A DNA stretch of 42,288 nt from Nitrosomonadales bacterium (GTDB lineage: Bacteria; Pseudomonadota; Gammaproteobacteria; Burkholderiales; Sulfuricellaceae). The notes beneath the pieces are model-generated. The model ran no database searches. It had not been told where the DNA came from and worked only from the letters and a program-made list of their open reading frames with translations. Where the stretch lies: positions 1-42,288 of the forward strand of contig PQAG01000055.1 of NCBI GenBank assembly GCA_003104895.1. The letters are read 5' to 3'. Position numbers and translations under genes: made by a program. Positions 9,434 to 20,975 of this stretch are shown piece by piece; the stretch's first letter is position 1, and each line of letters starts with the position of its first letter.

Positions 9434-10001
9434 GATTATTTTATGAGGCGGCGGAAGACGGCTGGAAGCGCATGCAGGCCCCGCATCCAGGTTCTGCGCC
9501 CAGACCAGCGCATCAATACGGTTGATATTCGCGGCCGGTCATTGTGATTGAAATGAGAATTTATGGCCAGGCTGGCGGCTGGCAATGGCGGCTCTATGTG
9601 CCAGCATAATGCAATGGCATAATTCGTGCCGATGGTATAAAAAATTTTCTGGCCCAGGTGTTTGCGCTATTAATGGTCTCCAGCCGGATTGTTAAAGAAA
9701 TCCGAGGCGCCCCTGAGTGACTGTCATGCTCATGCAGGCTCTTCTTTTTTTGCGGCCAATTGCGGCTTGTATCCAGAAACCTTTTAGAAGATATGGTCTT
9801 GGCTCACCTTGAAACGGTGATAGCCTGATGATGTTTCGAGGTTTTACTTGTGTTGACAAAAGCCAAACGCAGCAGGATCATGTTGAGGAAAAACAAGACT
9901 AATTGATATTTTAAGCCATCCAGATAAAAGGATGTTGGTGCCCGTTTTCGATGTAACGCGATCCACCTTTGACTTGTTCAGAGATTCCCTCAGGAGCTGC
10001 C
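9434..10001 (+). other. 568-bp non-coding stretch before the signalling operon
   Basis: No convincing reading frame is visible on either strand. The sequence is more AT-rich than its flanks, with scattered A/T runs. It contains a hairpin of about 26 bases near 9800-9825 (GGCT-CACC, loop TTGAAAC, GGTG-AT-AGCC) and a promoter-like element at 9853. It probably holds the control region and a leader of about 110 bases for the operon starting at 10002. I looked for c-di-GMP (GEMM-type) aptamer signatures and saw none. Confidence 0.5.
9853..9881 (+). promoter_or_regulatory. Candidate promoter of the signalling operon
   Basis: A perfect TTGACA (9853-9858) is followed after 17 bases by GATCAT (9876-9881), a 4/6 match to the -10 consensus. 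It is the best sigma-70-like element in the 568-bp gap and would leave a leader of about 110 bases before the first gene. Confidence 0.4.
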
Positions 10002-11111
10002 ATGGCGGAGTTGACCCATCAAACGATATTGATAGTTGACGACTCCCCCGAGAACCTCACCATTCTCAGCGGGTTGCTTCAGCCGCTCTACCGGGTGCGT
10101 GCGGCCACCTCCGGCCAGAAAGCCTTGCGCATTGCCGGTACCGCGCCGCGCCCGGACCTGATACTTCTCGATGTGATGATGCCGGGCATGGACGGTTACC
10201 AGGTCTTCGAGCGGCTGCGCGCCGACCCCCTCACCCGCGACATCCCGGTCATCTTCGTGACTGCCATGGACAGCACCGAGGCGGAGATGCATGGCCTTGA
10301 AGCCGGTGCGGTGGATTACATCACCAAACCCATCGTGCCGCCCATCGTGCTGGCCCGTGTCCACACCCAGCTGGAGCTGAAGGAGGCCCGGGACTGGCTG
10401 CGCGACCAGAACAGCTATCTGGAGGCCGAAGTCACGAAACGCATGGCGGAAAACGAGTTGATCCAGGAAGTGTCTATCCGCGCCTTGGCCCACCTGGCGG
10501 AAACGCGGGATCCTGAAACGGGCAATCACATTCTGCGCACCCAGGGCTATGTCCATCAGCTTGCGCTGGGACTGCGGACGCACCCGCGTTTTGCATCGAC
10601 ACTGAATGAACGCTATATCAAGCTGCTGACGCGCTCGGCCCCGCTGCACGATATCGGCAAGGTGGGCGTGCCGGACTCCATCCTGCGAAAGCCCGGCCAG
10701 CTCACTGCGGAAGAGTGGGAAATCATGAAAACCCATGCCCGGCTCGGCAGCGAAGCCATCGAGCTGGCTGAGCGGGATGCCGTCGAGCCGGTGGATTTCC
10801 TTGCCCTGGCCAAGGAAATCGCCCGCTGGCATCACGAAAAATGGGATGGCAGCGGGTATCCCGACGGCCTGGCTGGGGACGCCATCCCGGTTTCGGCGCG
10901 CATCATGGCCCTGGCCGACGTCTTCGATGCCCTGATCTCGCAGCGCGTCTACAAACCCCCCATGCCCTACGAGCAAGCACGGGAGATCATTGCGGCGGGG
11001 CAAGGCCGGCATTTCGATCCGGACATGGTCGATGCCTTCTTCGCCCGCTTTGGCGTCTTTTGCGACATCGCCGACTGCCATCGCGATGGCCCGCCTGAAA
11101 GAACGCCATGA
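10002..11111 (+). CDS. HD-GYP response regulator (predicted c-di-GMP phosphodiesterase)
   Basis: The 369-residue cytoplasmic protein has a receiver domain (about 6-125; phospho-acceptor D57 in LLDVMMPGMDG, K in TKPI) and, after a short coiled-coil linker, an HD-GYP domain (about 150-360). The metal-binding HDIGK is near residue 216 and the diagnostic HHEKWDGSGYP near 279-289, both intact, so c-di-GMP hydrolysis is predicted. The ATG at 10002 has AGGAG seven bases upstream; an in-frame TTG at 9969 is less likely. It is the first gene of the six-gene signalling operon and overlaps the next gene by 4 bases (ATGA). Confidence 0.92.
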   Translation: MAELTHQTILIVDDSPENLTILSGLLQPLYRVRAATSGQKALRIAGTAPRPDLILLDVMMPGMDGYQVFERLRADPLTRDIPVIFVTAMDSTEAEMHGLEAGAVDYITKPIVPPIVLARVHTQLELKEARDWLRDQNSYLEAEVTKRMAENELIQEVSIRALAHLAETRDPETGNHILRTQGYVHQLALGLRTHPRFASTLNERYIKLLTRSAPLHDIGKVGVPDSILRKPGQLTAEEWEIMKTHARLGSEAIELAERDAVEPVDFLALAKEIARWHHEKWDGSGYPDGLAGDAIPVSARIMALADVFDALISQRVYKPPMPYEQAREIIAAGQGRHFDPDMVDAFFARFGVFCDIADCHRDGPPERTP

Positions 11112-12028
11112 ATGAACCCACGCGCATCCTGCTGGCCGAAGACGAAGAGATCACCGCCATCATCATTCAGAACCTGCTCGGCACCCAGGGCTTTCAGGTC
11201 ACGGTCTGCGCCGATGGCCTTGCGGCCTGGGAATGTTTGCAGGCGGACCGCACTGGCTTTGATGCCGTCCTGCTGGACAGTGGACTGCCCCGCATGGACG
11301 GGATGGAACTGCTACGCCGGATCAAGAGCGACCCTGCCCTCGTTCACATCCCCGTCATCATGGAAACTGCCCGGGACGACAAGGAAAGCATCCGCGAAGG
11401 GCTGTCCCGGGGGGCCTATTATTACCTGACCAAGCCACTGAAGGCCGAAGTGCTGGTGGCCGTGGTCAACGCCGCGCTGCAGCAGAGCAGGGAATTCCAC
11501 GGCATGGCCGGCGGCGTGCGCCAGGCCGAGCGTCTGCTCGCCTTGCTGCAGGCTGGCAGTTACCGTTTCCGCGATCTCGAAGAAGGACGTCTGCTGGCCA
11601 ATTATCTCGCCCGCGCCTGTCCGGAACCGGAGCGGACCATCCAGGGCCTGCAGGAACTGCTGGTGAATGCCGTCGAACACGGCAACCTGGAAATTTCCTA
11701 TAGCGACAAAAGCGCGCTGGTCCTGGCGGACTCCTGGGAAGAGGAAATCCAGCGCCGCCTGCAGTTGCCGGAATACCGTGACCGCTATGTCGAGGTCCAT
11801 TTCAGGCGCCAGCCGGAATCCCTGCAATTTACCATCCGGGACCAGGGCGAGGGTTTCGACTGGGCAAAGTATCTCGATTTCTCGCCGGAACGCGTCTTCG
11901 ACCTGCACGGGCGCGGCATCGCCATGGCCCGCAAACTGAGCTTCGACCAGCTGGAATACCAGGGCGACGGCAACACCGTGATCGCAACGGTCAGTTTGCC
12001 CCCGCCCAACCTGGCTCAAGGCTCATAA
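11108..12028 (+). CDS. Response regulator fused to an anti-sigma/RsbW-type ATPase domain
   Basis: The 306-residue protein has a receiver domain (about 5-125, D57 in VLLDSGLPRMDG, K in LTKPLKAE), a helical linker, and a C-terminal GHKL ATPase-like domain (about 150-300). The latter shows an N-box (ELLVNAVEHGN), a G1-like DQGEGFDW and a G2-like HGRGIAMAR. There is no phosphorylatable HisKA helix, so the ATPase resembles RsbW/SpoIIAB-type or serine-kinase anti-sigma modules, not a histidine kinase. A phosphorylation-gated partner-switching output is plausible but inferred; no anti-sigma antagonist is encoded in the window. It overlaps the upstream gene by 4 bases and is followed by the PAS sensor after 13 bases. 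Confidence 0.85.
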   Translation: MNEPTRILLAEDEEITAIIIQNLLGTQGFQVTVCADGLAAWECLQADRTGFDAVLLDSGLPRMDGMELLRRIKSDPALVHIPVIMETARDDKESIREGLSRGAYYYLTKPLKAEVLVAVVNAALQQSREFHGMAGGVRQAERLLALLQAGSYRFRDLEEGRLLANYLARACPEPERTIQGLQELLVNAVEHGNLEISYSDKSALVLADSWEEEIQRRLQLPEYRDRYVEVHFRRQPESLQFTIRDQGEGFDWAKYLDFSPERVFDLHGRGIAMARKLSFDQLEYQGDGNTVIATVSLPPPNLAQGS

Positions 12029-12041
12029 CCATATAGCCGCC

Positions 12042-14423
12042 ATGCCAGCCGACGCCGCTCCGAGCAAGCCATCTGCCTTCTTTCACTCCGGCCCGCTGCT
12101 GCCTTTCGTGCTGCTGGCCGCCGTTATTCTCGTTCTGACGGCAGCCGGTATCGGCTACTCCTTCATCGAGGAGCGCGACAAGGAAGTGGCCCGGCTGCAG
12201 ACCATCGCCGGCCTCAAGTCCCAGCAGATCGCCGCCTGGCTCGCTGAAAGGAAGGGCGAAGCCGGTTATATCCCGGGCAGCCGGCTCTGGCAGGAGACCT
12301 ACCGCCGCTGGCGCGAAGGCGGCGATACGGCCAGCCGTGACCAGCTGCGCGCGCGGCTCGACGAATTCTGCGAGCAGGACGACTTCCAGGATGTCATGAT
12401 GGCGGGCGAAGATGGCGAGCTCCTGTGGAGCGCGCGTGGCGCTCAGCTCAGCCCCTCCCCGCCGTTGCGGGAAGCGGTGCGCCAGGCCGTCACGGGACGT
12501 GCGGCCGTCCTGCTTGGCCCCTATCGCGATGCGGCCGGCCAAATGCAGATTGACTTCATCGCGCCCTTCCCGGCGCTGAACGGCCGGACGGGGATGGCCG
12601 TGGTGTTCCGCGCCGGCCCGGCGGGGTATCTGTTTCACGCCCTGCAAACCTGGCCGGTGCCGAGCGAAAGCGGGGAGGCCCTGCTGTTCCGGCGCGACGG
12701 CAACCAGGCCCTGTTCCTCAATGAGCTGCGCCACAGCAAGGACTCAGCGGTGAAATTGCGTATCCCGCTGGAGCGCAATAATCTGCTTGCTGCCCGGGTG
12801 CTGCGCGGCGAGATCAGTCCGGGCGGCCTGGTGGAAGGAGAGGACTATCGCGGCGCGGCGGCCATGGGCGTGGTCCAGGCCATCCCCGGTACCGGCTGGT
12901 TCCTGGTTGCCAAGCTGGACCGGGCCGAGCTCTATGACGAGGCCATGCGGCATGCAATCTGGATCGGCCTGGCCGGCCTGCTGGTCCTGTTTGTGGCCGC
13001 TGCCGGTTTTTTCCTGCTGCGCCAGCGCCAGCAACTGGCCCTCGCTGCCGGCGTGCAGCAATCCCAGACGGAGCGCCTGCGTGCCCTGAGCTTGCTGTCC
13101 GCCATCGCCGACAGCTCCGAGGACGCCATTTTCGCCCTGGACCTGGAGGGCAGATTCATACTGCTCAATCGCACTGTCGAACGCGGCACCGGCAAATTGG
13201 CACAAGAGATTCTGGGCCGCAACGAGGCCGCGATATTCCCGCCCGAGACGGCGCATCGCCAGATGGCTGATAACCGCCGGGTGATCGACAGCGGCACAAC
13301 CGTGGATTTCGAGGAAGTCGTGCCCCTTTCATTCGGTGAGCGAGTTGTTCTCACCAGCAAGAGCCCCCTCCGCGACGAGTCCGGCAAGGTCATAGGACTG
13401 CTGGGCATTTCCCGCGACATCACCGAGCGCAAACGGATGGAAGAAGCCCTGCGCCGGGAGCGCGACCGCAGCCAGCGCTATCTCGATACCGTGCAGACCC
13501 TGATCGTCGCACTCGACGCCGAAGGCCGCATCACCATGATCAATAGCGCAGGCTGCCAGCTATTGGGCTACACGCAAGCAGAACTGCTCGGCCGCCAATG
13601 GTTCGAACATTGTCTGCCGCAGCCGGAAGGGATGGAGAAGGTCTATTCCGTGTTCAGACGCATCATGGACAGTGATCTGGAACACGCCGAGTTCTTCGAG
13701 AATCCTGTCCTGTGCCGCGACGGCCGCCAGCGGCTGATCGCCTGGCACAACGCCTGTCTCACCAACGAGGCCGGCGAGATCATCGGGACTCTCAGTTCGG
13801 GAGAGGACATCACCGAGCGCAAGCAGGCCGAAGCGGCCTTGCGCGAAAGCGAGGCCCGCTACCGTTCGGTGGTGGACAGCGTCAAGGAAGTGATCTTCCA
13901 GACCGACGCCCAAGGAATGTGGACCTTCCTCAATCCGGCGTGGACCGAAATCACCGGGTTCACCATCGATGAAAGCCTGGGCAAGCTGTTCCTCGATTAC
14001 GTGCATCCGGACGACCGCCAGCGCAACGCAGAACTGTTCGAGCCGCTGATCCAGCGCAAGAAGGACTACTGCCGCCACGAAATCCGCTACCTGCACAGGG
14101 ATGGCGGATTCCGCTGGATCGAGGTCTATGCCCAGCTGACCCTGGATGAGAAGGGCCGCATCGCCGGAACCTCCGGTACGCTCAGCGATATTACCGCCCG
14201 CAAAACCGCCAAAGAGGCTCTTTACCAGCAGGCCGAGGAACTGCGCCAGCATAACGCGGAACTGGAGCGCTTCAACCGTGCCACGGTAGGGCGCGAGCTG
14301 GACATGATCGCGCTCAAACAGCAGGTCAATGCGCTATCCCGTCAACTCGGGGAGGAGCCGCCCTACCCGCTGGCCTTTCTCGAAGACCCATCCGCGCAGC
14401 CGAAGGAGGGCGAGGCGCAATGA
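12042..14423 (+). CDS. Membrane PAS-domain sensor lacking a kinase domain
   Basis: The 793-residue protein has a membrane helix at about 20-42, a periplasmic sensing region (about 45-300, dCache/CHASE-like by length and position), a second helix at about 306-325, and then three PAS/PAC units (about 350-465, 475-590 and 605-720). Two of the PAC ends read DITERK and the third DITARK. It ends in a coiled coil with ERFNRATVGRELDMIALKQQ, a C-terminal motif found on PAS proteins that lack catalytic domains. No HisKA, ATPase, GGDEF or EAL domain is present. The stop overlaps the start of the next gene by 4 bases, so it likely acts with that kinase as a split receptor. Confidence 0.85.
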   Translation: MPADAAPSKPSAFFHSGPLLPFVLLAAVILVLTAAGIGYSFIEERDKEVARLQTIAGLKSQQIAAWLAERKGEAGYIPGSRLWQETYRRWREGGDTASRDQLRARLDEFCEQDDFQDVMMAGEDGELLWSARGAQLSPSPPLREAVRQAVTGRAAVLLGPYRDAAGQMQIDFIAPFPALNGRTGMAVVFRAGPAGYLFHALQTWPVPSESGEALLFRRDGNQALFLNELRHSKDSAVKLRIPLERNNLLAARVLRGEISPGGLVEGEDYRGAAAMGVVQAIPGTGWFLVAKLDRAELYDEAMRHAIWIGLAGLLVLFVAAAGFFLLRQRQQLALAAGVQQSQTERLRALSLLSAIADSSEDAIFALDLEGRFILLNRTVERGTGKLAQEILGRNEAAIFPPETAHRQMADNRRVIDSGTTVDFEEVVPLSFGERVVLTSKSPLRDESGKVIGLLGISRDITERKRMEEALRRERDRSQRYLDTVQTLIVALDAEGRITMINSAGCQLLGYTQAELLGRQWFEHCLPQPEGMEKVYSVFRRIMDSDLEHAEFFENPVLCRDGRQRLIAWHNACLTNEAGEIIGTLSSGEDITERKQAEAALRESEARYRSVVDSVKEVIFQTDAQGMWTFLNPAWTEITGFTIDESLGKLFLDYVHPDDRQRNAELFEPLIQRKKDYCRHEIRYLHRDGGFRWIEVYAQLTLDEKGRIAGTSGTLSDITARKTAKEALYQQAEELRQHNAELERFNRATVGRELDMIALKQQVNALSRQLGEEPPYPLAFLEDPSAQPKEGEAQ

Positions 14424-17158
14424 ACGGGCGCCTGGTACTGGCCATCCTGCTGCCTTTTCTGGCGCTGGCGCTGCAATGGGTGCTGTGGCCCTGGATCGCC
14501 CCCTTCGTCTGGTTCCTGTTCTTCCCCGCTGTTTTTTTCAGCGCGCGCCTCGGCGGCCTCTGGGGCGGGCTGGCCAGCACCGCCCTCAGTACCGCCATGG
14601 TCTGGTTCTTCTTCATCCCGCCGCAGTTGAGCTGGGCGATGGACAACCCGTCCAACCTCTACTCGGTCTGCCTGTTCCTGGTCATGGGCTATCTGTTCAG
14701 CGATGCCCAGGAGCGTCTGCGCCGCGCGCAGCGGAATACCGAGGCCGCCCTGGCCGAGACCCGCGCCGCCAGCGATAAGATCACCCAGCTTTACCGGAAA
14801 ACGCTCGAACTGGACGAACTCAAGACCCAGTTCTTCGCCAATGTCAGCCACGAGTTGCGCACCCCCCTGACCCTGATCATGAGCCCTCTGGCCCGGCGCC
14901 TTGCCGCAGCCGGCCTGCCCGAGGCGCAACGGCGCGAAGACGAGACGATGCTGCGCAATGCGCGGCTCCTGTACCGCCACGTCAGCGACCTGCTCGATGC
15001 CGCCAAGCTGGAATCCGGCCGTATGGCCGTCGAGTATGCGCGTCTCGATATCGGCGGGTTGACGCGGGCGATGGCCTCGCATTTCGATTCCCTGGCCCGG
15101 GAAAGGAACATCGACTACCGCATCGAGGTGGCCAACCCCCTGGATGCGGAGGCGGATGGCGAGAAGCTGCAACGCATCCTGCTCAACCTGCTTTCCAATG
15201 CCTTCAAGTTCACCCCCGAGGGCGGCCGCGTCGAGGTGAACCTGCGCGAGGAGGGCGGCGAGGCCGTCTTCGAGGTGCAGGACAATGGCCCCGGTGTGCC
15301 GCCTGATCTGCGGGAAGCGGTATTCGAACGGTTTCGCCAGGCGGAGGGCGGCGCCCAGCGCCGTTTCGGCGGGACCGGCCTGGGCCTGGCCATCGTCAAG
15401 GAATTCGCCGAACTGCACGGGGGTACAGCGAGCGCGGCCGAGGCGCCCGGCGGCGGCGCCCTGTTCGCCGTCCGGCTGCCCCTGCATGCACCGGCCGGCA
15501 CCGTCATCCAGAACGCGGCAAGCCGGCTCGACCCGGTTATCGATCGTCAGGCCATGGATGAATTGCGCCTCTCTGCGCGGGACACCGTGTCCCCAGGCGG
15601 CGCGCAGGCCGGGGCGGACGCGCCCCTGGTGCTGGTGGTCGAGGACAACGCCGACATGAACGACTTCATCGCCGATACCCTGCGGCCATACTACCGGGTT
15701 GCCTGTGCCCATGATGGGCGCGAAGGCCTGGAGAAGGCCCTGGCGCTGCAACCCGATCTGATCCTCAGCGACGTGATGATGCCGCGCCTGAGCGGCGACC
15801 AGATGGTGCCGGAACTGCGCCGGCACCCGGGCATGGCGGACGTGCCCATTGTCATGCTCACCGCCAAGGCCGACGACGAACTGCGCGTGCGCCTGCTCAA
15901 GGAAGGCGTGCAGGATTATCTCAACAAGCCCTTCCTGGTGGAGGAACTGCTGGCGCGGGTGGGCGGCCTGGTGGCATCGAGACGGCGTGCAGTTGAGGCG
16001 CTGAGCCATAGCGAGGCGGCATTGAAAGAGGCGCAGCGTCTGGCCGGTTTGGGCAACTGGGAGTGGGACCTCAGGACCGGGGCGCACACCTGGTCGGAGG
16101 AGATCTATCGCATCTACGGCCGCGATCCGGCCCTGCCTCCGGCCATTTACCCTGAGGTTCAGCAGTATTTCACCCCGGAAAGCTGGGCGCGCCTCGCTGC
16201 CGCAGTGGAGAAGGGCATGACGGAAGGGGGTATCTACGAATGCGATGCCGAAGTGATGCGCCCCGACGGCACCCGCCGCTGGATCGTCGCCCGTGGTGAA
16301 GCCACGCGCGATGCCGAAGGAAACGTCATCAGTCTGCACGGCACGGTGCAGGACATCACCGAGCGCAAGCGGGCAGAGGAAGAAATCCGCCGCCTCAATG
16401 AAAATCTGGAGTTGCGCGTGCAGCAGCGAACTGCCGAACTGACCACCGCCAACCGCGAACTCGACAGCTTTGCCTACGCCGTCTCCCATGATCTGCGCGC
16501 GCCGCTGCGGGCCATGAGCGGCTTCAGCCAGGCGCTGGCGGAGGATTATGGCAGCCAGTTGCAGGGCGAGGCACGGGTTTACCTGGACCAGATCGGACTG
16601 GCCGGCCGCAAGATGGGCGAGCTGATCGACGGCCTGTTGCTGCTCTCGCGCAGCACGCGCGGCGAGTTGCAGCACGATGCGGTGGATATTTCCGGCCTGT
16701 CGGAACGTCTGCTGGCCGAACTGGCGCAAAGCGAGCCCGGACGTCAGGTGGCGGTGCAGGTCGAAGCCGGGCTCCAGGCGCGTGGCGATGCGCGCATGGT
16801 CGAGGCGGTGATGCGCAACCTGCTCGGCAATGCCTGGAAATACAGCGCTCACGCCACTGCGCCCGGCATCCGCGTTTATGCCGAGGAATGGGGCGGCGCA
16901 CGCCACTTTTGCGTCGCCGACAATGGCGCAGGTTTCGACATGGCCCACGCCAGCCGGCTGTTCCAGCCCTTCCAGCGCCTGCACCGCCAGGACGAGTTTC
17001 CCGGTATCGGCATCGGCTTGGCCACCGTGGAGCGCATCGTGCACCGCCACGGCGGGATCATCGAGGCGCGGGGCGAGCCGGGCAAGGGCGCAGCTTTCTG
17101 TTTTACATTGCCAGGCATGCCCGCGGATACGGCGCAGGGCGAAAAGGAGAATGAGTGA
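14420..17158 (+). CDS. Membrane hybrid protein with two complete histidine-kinase modules
   Basis: The 912-residue protein begins with about four hydrophobic segments (about 5-93) resembling the KdpD-type DUF4118 membrane domain. A first HisKA (H144 in NVSHELRTPL) and HATPase (DNGPGVPP, GGTGLGLAI) follow. Next come a receiver domain (D451 in LILSDVMMPRLSG), a PAS/PAC unit (about 525-655, ending DITERK), a coiled coil, a second HisKA (H690 in VSHDLRAPL) and a second HATPase (DNGAGFD, GIGIGLATV). Both kinase modules keep their key motifs. Two kinases flanking a receiver in one chain is uncommon and suggests intramolecular relay or cross-regulation. AAAGGAG-like sites and overlaps tie it to both neighbours. 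Confidence 0.9.
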   Translation: MNGRLVLAILLPFLALALQWVLWPWIAPFVWFLFFPAVFFSARLGGLWGGLASTALSTAMVWFFFIPPQLSWAMDNPSNLYSVCLFLVMGYLFSDAQERLRRAQRNTEAALAETRAASDKITQLYRKTLELDELKTQFFANVSHELRTPLTLIMSPLARRLAAAGLPEAQRREDETMLRNARLLYRHVSDLLDAAKLESGRMAVEYARLDIGGLTRAMASHFDSLARERNIDYRIEVANPLDAEADGEKLQRILLNLLSNAFKFTPEGGRVEVNLREEGGEAVFEVQDNGPGVPPDLREAVFERFRQAEGGAQRRFGGTGLGLAIVKEFAELHGGTASAAEAPGGGALFAVRLPLHAPAGTVIQNAASRLDPVIDRQAMDELRLSARDTVSPGGAQAGADAPLVLVVEDNADMNDFIADTLRPYYRVACAHDGREGLEKALALQPDLILSDVMMPRLSGDQMVPELRRHPGMADVPIVMLTAKADDELRVRLLKEGVQDYLNKPFLVEELLARVGGLVASRRRAVEALSHSEAALKEAQRLAGLGNWEWDLRTGAHTWSEEIYRIYGRDPALPPAIYPEVQQYFTPESWARLAAAVEKGMTEGGIYECDAEVMRPDGTRRWIVARGEATRDAEGNVISLHGTVQDITERKRAEEEIRRLNENLELRVQQRTAELTTANRELDSFAYAVSHDLRAPLRAMSGFSQALAEDYGSQLQGEARVYLDQIGLAGRKMGELIDGLLLLSRSTRGELQHDAVDISGLSERLLAELAQSEPGRQVAVQVEAGLQARGDARMVEAVMRNLLGNAWKYSAHATAPGIRVYAEEWGGARHFCVADNGAGFDMAHASRLFQPFQRLHRQDEFPGIGIGLATVERIVHRHGGIIEARGEPGKGAAFCFTLPGMPADTAQGEKENE

Positions 17159-17598
17159 TGAATGCCAAATCCATCCTGCTGGTAGAAGACAACCCCCAGG
17201 ACGAAATGCTCACCTTGCGCGCCCTGCGCCGCGCCAACCTGGCCAACCGGATAGACGTGGCACGGGACGGTCAGCAGGCGCTGGACTACCTGTTCCGGCA
17301 AGGCGAGTTCGCAAACCGGGAAGGTCCCGCCCTGCCCGCCGTGGTGCTGCTCGACATCGGCCTGCCGCGCCTGTCCGGCCTGGAAGTGCTGGAACGGCTG
17401 CGCGCCGATGCACGCACGGAACTGCTGCCGGTGGTCATTCTGACATCCTCCGACGAAGAGCAGGACCGCCTGAAGAGCTATGAGAACGGCGCCAACAGCT
17501 TCGTCAGGAAGCCCGTGGATTTTGCCGAATTCGCCGAGACCGTGGCGCGCCTGGGCGTGTACTGGCTGATGACCAACGAGCCGCCGCAGGGGCGATGA
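17158..17598 (+). CDS. Stand-alone receiver-domain response regulator (Rcp1-like)
   Basis: A 146-residue single receiver domain with no output. The acidic pair is in LLVEDNPQDE, the phospho-acceptor D66 in VLLDIGLPRLSG, the Thr/Ser in LTSSDEEQD, and the Lys in VRKPVDFAEF. The insert around DYLFRQGEFAN and the spacing match the Rcp1/CheY-like regulators that pair with phytochrome or PAS kinases. The ATG at 17158 shares one base with the upstream stop (TGATG), with AAAAGGAG 7-12 bases before it. A GTG at 17155 is also in frame. It could shuttle phosphate between the flanking kinases. Confidence 0.9.
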   Translation: MNAKSILLVEDNPQDEMLTLRALRRANLANRIDVARDGQQALDYLFRQGEFANREGPALPAVVLLDIGLPRLSGLEVLERLRADARTELLPVVILTSSDEEQDRLKSYENGANSFVRKPVDFAEFAETVARLGVYWLMTNEPPQGR

Positions 17599-17605
17599 AA
17601 GCGCG

Positions 17606-20770
<3,165 letters not shown>

Positions 20771-20792
20771 CCTTAACCCAACAAGAAACAAA

Positions 20793-20818
20793 AAAGGCCT
20801 GCATTTCTGCAGGCCTTT
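20793..20818. terminator. Bidirectional intrinsic terminator
   Basis: An 11-bp perfect stem AAAGGCCTGCA / TGCAGGCCTTT with a TTTC loop. On the - strand it is followed by a long T-rich tract (from the A run at 20790-20795), ending the tRNA-Lys transcript. On the + strand it lies 22 bases after the hybrid-kinase stop codon and ends the signalling operon, with a weaker T tract. Confidence 0.9.
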
Positions 20819-20826
20819 GTCTTGTC

Positions 20827-20902
20827 TGGTAGGTCGTGGCAGATTCGAACTGCCGACCAACGGATTAAAAGTCCGCTGCTCTACCGGCTGAGCTAACGAC
20901 CC
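20827..20902 (-). tRNA. tRNA-Lys (anticodon TTT)
   Basis: A 76-base cloverleaf on the - strand. Acceptor stem GGGTCGT pairs with ACGACCT (first pair G-U), the D-loop region is TAGCTCAGCCGGTAGAGCA, the anticodon loop CTTTTAA has TTT at 20867-20869, and the T arm contains GTTCGAATC. The CCA end is encoded (20827-20829). The anticodon reads AAA/AAG lysine codons. Confidence 0.97.
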
Positions 20903-20916
20903 AAACGAGAGTCGGC

Positions 20917-20944
20917 ATTTTACTTTATTTATCGTCCTTGTCAA
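20917..20944 (-). promoter_or_regulatory. Promoter of tRNA-Lys
   Basis: On the - strand a perfect TTGACA (20944-20939) is followed after 16 bases by TAAAAT (20922-20917), a 5/6 match to the -10 consensus. The predicted start is about 8 bases upstream of the mature tRNA 5' end. The promoter lies in the divergent spacer shared with hslO. Confidence 0.8.
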
Positions 20945-20975
20945 TCAGGATGTAGAATATGCCCTTATTTCAGCC

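Noticed and set aside
9434..10001. c-di-GMP (GEMM) riboswitch before the HD-GYP operon
   Set aside because: Expected by function, but the conserved GCAAACC/GACGCAAAGC signatures are absent.
14363..17050. 895-codon open frame on the - strand
   Set aside because: It is antisense to the double histidine kinase, whose motifs are unmistakable. The frame is open only because of high GC third positions, and its translation is low-complexity (Gly/Gln/His-rich) without domains.
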